7,535 nt of DNA, from contig JAGVPN010000347.1 in NCBI GenBank assembly GCA_020052215.1, positions 1 to 7,535 of the forward strand, given 5' to 3'. The position numbers and the translations under genes are program-made. The DNA comes from Syntrophobacterales bacterium. GTDB taxonomy: Bacteria; Desulfobacterota; Desulfobaccia; Desulfobaccales; 0-14-0-80-60-11. The notes below the pieces were generated by a model. The model was given only the letters and a program-made list of their open reading frames with translations. It made no database searches and was not told the DNA's origin. Positions 5,573 through 7,535 of this stretch are shown piece by piece. The stretch's first letter is position 1. Each line of letters starts with the position of its first letter.

Positions 5573-6440
5573 GCTTCGGTTGGGCGTCCCCAAAGGCAGT
5601 CTGGAGAAAGCGACCCTGGAACTTTTCCGGCGTTCCGGTTGGCATATTAAGGTTAATGGACGGAGTTACTTTCCCGATATCGATGACCCGGAGATCGCCT
5701 GCTCCATGTGCCGGGCCCAGGAGATGAGCCGCTACGTGGAGAACGGCGCCCTGGACTGCGGCATCACCGGCCGGGACTGGATCATAGAGAACGACTCTAA
5801 GGTCACGGTGGTGGCGGACCTCATGTACTCCAAGGCCAGCCTCAATCCGGTGCGCTGGGTGGTGGCGGTGCCGGCCGACTCCCAGATCCGCAGCCTGCGA
5901 GACCTGGCGGGCAAGAAAATCGCCACCGAACTGGTGAACTATACCCGGCGCTATTTCAAGGAGCGCCAGATCCCGGTCACGGTGGAGTTTTCCTGGGGGG
6001 CCACCGAAGCCAAGGTGGCCGCGGGACTGGCCGACGCCATCGTCGAGGTCACGGAGACCGGCAGCACCATCAAGGCCCACGGCCTCAAGATCATCCATGA
6101 ACTCTTCCAGAGCAATACCCAGTTCATCGCCAATACCCAGGTGTGGGAGTCCGACGCCGTCAAGCGGGAAAAGATGGAAAACCTCAACCTGCTGCTCCTG
6201 GGGGCGCTCCGGGCCGAACGCATGGTGGGCCTGAAGATGAACATCCCGGAGAAGCAGTTGAGGGACATCATCGGCCTGCTCCCCAGCCTCCTGGCCCCCA
6301 CCATCGCCAGCCTCTATGAGACCGACTGGTACTCGGTGGAGGTGGTGGTGAACCAGGGGGAGGTCAGGACCCTCATCCCCCGCCTGATCCGGGCCGGGGC
6401 CCAGGGCATCGTGGAGTATCCCCTGCACAAGGTGATTTAA
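5565..6440 (+). CDS. hisG: ATP phosphoribosyltransferase, long form
   Basis: It catalyses the committed first step of histidine synthesis, joining ATP and PRPP. The start GTG at 5565 is chosen because AAGGAGG (5549-5555) lies 9 nt upstream and the protein then begins [17 protein letters not shown], as in the family. A frame-compatible TTG at 5541 would add eight residues with no ribosome site. Visible landmarks are LGVPKGSL (6-13), [13 protein letters not shown] (61-73), [14 protein letters not shown] (118-131) and the PRPP loop [15 protein letters not shown] (160-174). With 291 residues and a C-terminal ACT-like domain (about 217-291, ending [21 protein letters not shown]) it is the long, self-sufficient, histidine-inhibited form that does not need HisZ. 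It overlaps hisI by 8 nt. Confidence 0.97.
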   Translation: MDKLRLGVPKGSLEKATLELFRRSGWHIKVNGRSYFPDIDDPEIACSMCRAQEMSRYVENGALDCGITGRDWIIENDSKVTVVADLMYSKASLNPVRWVVAVPADSQIRSLRDLAGKKIATELVNYTRRYFKERQIPVTVEFSWGATEAKVAAGLADAIVEVTETGSTIKAHGLKIIHELFQSNTQFIANTQVWESDAVKREKMENLNLLLLGALRAERMVGLKMNIPEKQLRDIIGLLPSLLAPTIASLYETDWYSVEVVVNQGEVRTLIPRLIRAGAQGIVEYPLHKVI

Positions 6441-6465
6441 AAGCGGGTTTTGGGTTTTGGGTTTT
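6441..6465 (+). repeat. GGGTTTT-type repeat directly after hisG stop
   Basis: GCGGGTTTTGGGTTTT continues with one more GGGTTTT unit, starting immediately after the hisG TAA. A diverged inverted copy lies at 7348-7375. Confidence 0.6.
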
Positions 6466-6478
6466 CGGTGAAGAAATT

Positions 6479-6547
6479 GGTGGCACAGGCTTTCCAGCCT
6501 GTGTCAGCTTTGGCAGTCGTAGGCGGGTAGGGCGGGCACGGCCCGCC
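6479..6547. repeat. Compound palindromic repeat element (copy 1)
   Basis: It begins GGTGGCACAGGC. CACAGGCT (6484-6491) pairs with AGCCTGTG (6496-6503). A second hairpin, GGCGGGC (6531-6537) with GCCCGCC (6541-6547), follows after GTAGGGC-like sequence. A related element with the same GGTGGCACAGGC opening is at 7265-7343. Confidence 0.65.
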
Positions 6548-6549
6548 AT

Positions 6550-6592
6550 AAAAAAACCAGGCAGGGTCCAAAGCCCCTGCCTGGTTTTTTTT
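6550..6592. terminator. Bidirectional intrinsic terminator between hisG and the TPR gene
   Basis: CCAGGCAGGG (6557-6566) and CCCTGCCTGG (6575-6584) form a 10-bp stem with an 8-nt loop. A run of seven A precedes it and eight T follow it, so it can end transcription from hisG on plus and from the TPR gene on minus. Confidence 0.93.
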
Positions 6593-6613
6593 ACCAACGC
6601 AATGTGGGCTTAA

Positions 6614-6667
6614 CTACTTGCCGAACTTGCGGCGCAGGCCCACCAAGCCCAGGACGAGACCAGGCGC
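6614..6667 (-). pseudogene. In-frame tail after the TPR stop, PEP-CTERM-like remnant
   Basis: After the amber stop of the TPR gene (6670-6668) the same frame runs on for 17 codons, APGLVLGLVGLRRKFGK, and ends at a second TAG (6616-6614). A short Leu/Val/Gly stretch followed by LRRKFGK resembles the end of PEP-CTERM sorting signals. The PEP motif itself is absent and the hydrophobic part is too short for a full membrane span. It may be a vestige of a lost C-terminus, a readthrough extension or chance. Confidence 0.4.
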
Positions 6668-7099
6668 CTACTTTGGGGCCGCGGCCTTTCTTTCCATCAA
6701 GGCGATGAAGTCCGGGTCGATGCCGTACCCCAGGCTTTTGGCCTTTTTCAGGTCCGCCAGGGCCTGGTCAAACTTCTCCTGCTTCTCGTAGACCATGGCT
6801 CGCTGGTAGTAGGCCCGGCCGAAGTTGGGGTTCAGCTTGAGGGCTGTTTCGAACTCTTTCATGGCCAGGTCGTTCTTGCCCTTGGCGTAGAAGACGATGC
6901 CTTTGAAAGTGATGAGGGCCGGGTCGTTGGGCTTGAGCTTCATGGCCTGCTCAAAGGCCTGGAGGGACTGGTCGTAACGGCCTGCCTGGCTGTGCTTGAT
7001 CCCCTGGTCGATGTAGCTCTGGACGTCCTGGGCGGGGCTCGCCCCCGGCAGCAGGAGCAGGAAGAGCAAAATTAAGGGTAAATATGCCACTCGCTTCAT
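6668..7099 (-). CDS. Secreted tetratricopeptide-repeat protein
   Basis: This 143-residue protein has an N-terminal Sec signal peptide: MKR, then a Leu-rich core at about 5-18, then GASPAQ, with likely cleavage near residue 23. No lipobox cysteine is present, so it should be soluble in the periplasm or outside. Three TPR units fill the rest: about 26-59 (QAGRYDQSLQAFEQAMKLKP), 60-93 (AKGKNDLAMKEFETALKLNP) and 94-127 (KQEKFDQALADLKKAKSLG). TPR arrays are protein-protein interaction scaffolds, so the sequence does not reveal its partner. The ATG at 7099 is supported by GGAGG 10 nt upstream. The gene stands alone, converges on hisG and shares its terminator. Its amber stop is followed by an in-frame PEP-CTERM-like tail. 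Confidence 0.93.
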   Translation of the reverse strand: MKRVAYLPLILLFLLLLPGASPAQDVQSYIDQGIKHSQAGRYDQSLQAFEQAMKLKPNDPALITFKGIVFYAKGKNDLAMKEFETALKLNPNFGRAYYQRAMVYEKQEKFDQALADLKKAKSLGYGIDPDFIALMERKAAAPK

Positions 7100-7125
7100 T
7101 GCTGGTAGTCCTCCGGTTTAGAAAA

Positions 7126-7149
7126 GTTCAAGGTTCAAAGTTCAAGGTT
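7126..7149. repeat. Short tandem GTTCAAGG-type repeat
   Basis: Three near-identical copies of GTTCAAGG (the middle one closing with AAAG) lie 27-50 bp upstream of the TPR gene start, in its likely leader or promoter. Confidence 0.6.
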
Positions 7150-7264
7150 GGGGTTAATTAAAGCATATTGTACCGAGCACTATGATAACTGGCCGCCACT
7201 TTTCAGGCTTTATGGGATAGCCAAAGGCCCATGAGCACCTGCCTGGAAAAGTTATTGAGAATGT

Positions 7265-7343
7265 GGTGGCACAGGCGTCTCGCCTGTGCATGATGAAGGT
7301 GCGCAGTGCGCACCCTACACGGCGGGCGGGACGCCCGCCCTAC
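7265..7343. repeat. Compound palindromic repeat element (copy 2)
   Basis: Three palindromes follow one another. GCACAGGCG (7269-7277) pairs with CGCCTGTGC (7281-7289). GGTGCGCA-G-TGCGCACC is perfect at 7298-7314. GGCGGGCG (7321-7328) pairs with CGCCCGCC (7332-7339) and ends CCCTAC. The opening GGTGGCACAGGC and the GGGCGGGC module are shared with copy 1. Confidence 0.7.
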
Positions 7344-7347
7344 CTGG

Positions 7348-7375
7348 CTAAAACCTAAAACCCTGAACCCGCTTT
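7348..7375 (-). repeat. Inverted copy of the GGGTTTT-type repeat
   Basis: Read on minus, AAAGCGGGTTCAGGGTTTT continues with AGGTTTTAG. It matches the element at 6441-6465 in inverted orientation with a few substitutions. It begins within the TAA of the flanking gene. Confidence 0.55.
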
Positions 7376-7535
7376 ATAATATCCCCCACTTCTTGGCCCG
7401 TTCTTCGTAGGCCGGCGGGAAGCTGGGGGAGAAGTTCTGGTAAAAGGTGATGGGGTAGCGGGCCCCGATCTTTTTGCCGGCTTCTTTCAGCCCCACCAGG
7501 AGCCCGGCCAGGAACTTGCCGGGGAAGGCCACCAC
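7374..7535 (-). CDS. C-terminal fragment of an unrecognised protein
   Basis: The minus frame is open from the right edge to TAA at 7376-7374, giving 53 residues that end in YEERAKKWGIL. The N-terminal part lies outside the window. The fragment starts with a hydrophobic Gly/Leu segment (FPGKFLAGLLVGLKEAGKK) and continues with an aromatic, proline-rich stretch (YPITFYQNFSPSFPPAYEE). Base composition and codon use match the neighbouring genes, so it is probably real coding sequence. I do not recognise the family and do not assign a function. It converges on nothing nearby; the TPR gene follows it on the same strand after about 275 bp of repeats. Confidence 0.7.
   Translation of the reverse strand: MVAFPGKFLAGLLVGLKEAGKKIGARYPITFYQNFSPSFPPAYEERAKKWGIL

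Noticed and set aside
5394..6428. A 344-codon minus frame opposite hisI-hisG
   Set aside because: It is antisense to two unmistakable enzymes and its Gly/His/Leu-rich protein resembles no family. Such shadows are common in GC-rich DNA.
6479..7343. CRISPR array
   Set aside because: The repeats are few, palindromic, unevenly spaced and differ in sequence. There are no regular spacers.

Overview
The window looks like a GC-rich Gram-negative chromosome, most likely a deltaproteobacterium (Desulfobacterota-like). This guess rests on a good -24/-12 (sigma-54) promoter, Sec signal peptides on periplasmic proteins, a stand-alone APS kinase, and intergenic regions crowded with palindromic repeats. 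No marker gene settles the lineage.

Left part (1-2940, all minus strand): a zinc-uptake operon in the order zur - znuA - znuC - znuB, with every junction overlapping (19, 4 and 11 nt). znuB runs off the left edge. The zur promoter has a TATAAT -10 and carries the palindrome CAACTGAGTTGC over its predicted start site. The same palindrome recurs inside the first codons of znuA, so a two-site zinc-responsive repression circuit is likely. Upstream, also on minus, is a stand-alone adenylylsulfate kinase (cysC, 3080-3757).

Middle (3758-4744): almost 1 kb without a protein gene. It holds several unrelated inverted repeats and, at 4530-4673 on the plus strand, the most interesting item here: a sigma-54 promoter followed about 117 nt later by a strong intrinsic terminator, with no ORF between. 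The predicted RNA folds into a closed 5' domain and the terminator hairpin, and exposes three C/U-rich, anti-Shine-Dalgarno-like segments. I read it as an undescribed sigma-54-dependent small regulatory RNA.

Right part: a 120-residue coiled-coil protein of unknown function (4745-5107, minus) diverges from a translationally coupled histidine pair, hisI-hisG (5183-6440, plus). A bidirectional terminator separates hisG from a convergent gene for a secreted TPR protein (6668-7099, minus). After that gene's amber stop the same frame continues for 17 codons and encodes a tail resembling the end of a PEP-CTERM sorting signal. The C-terminal end of an unrecognised minus-strand gene enters at the right edge (7374-7535). 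Palindromic repeat modules and an inverted pair of GGGTTTT-type repeats, each starting right at a flanking stop codon, bracket the TPR gene.
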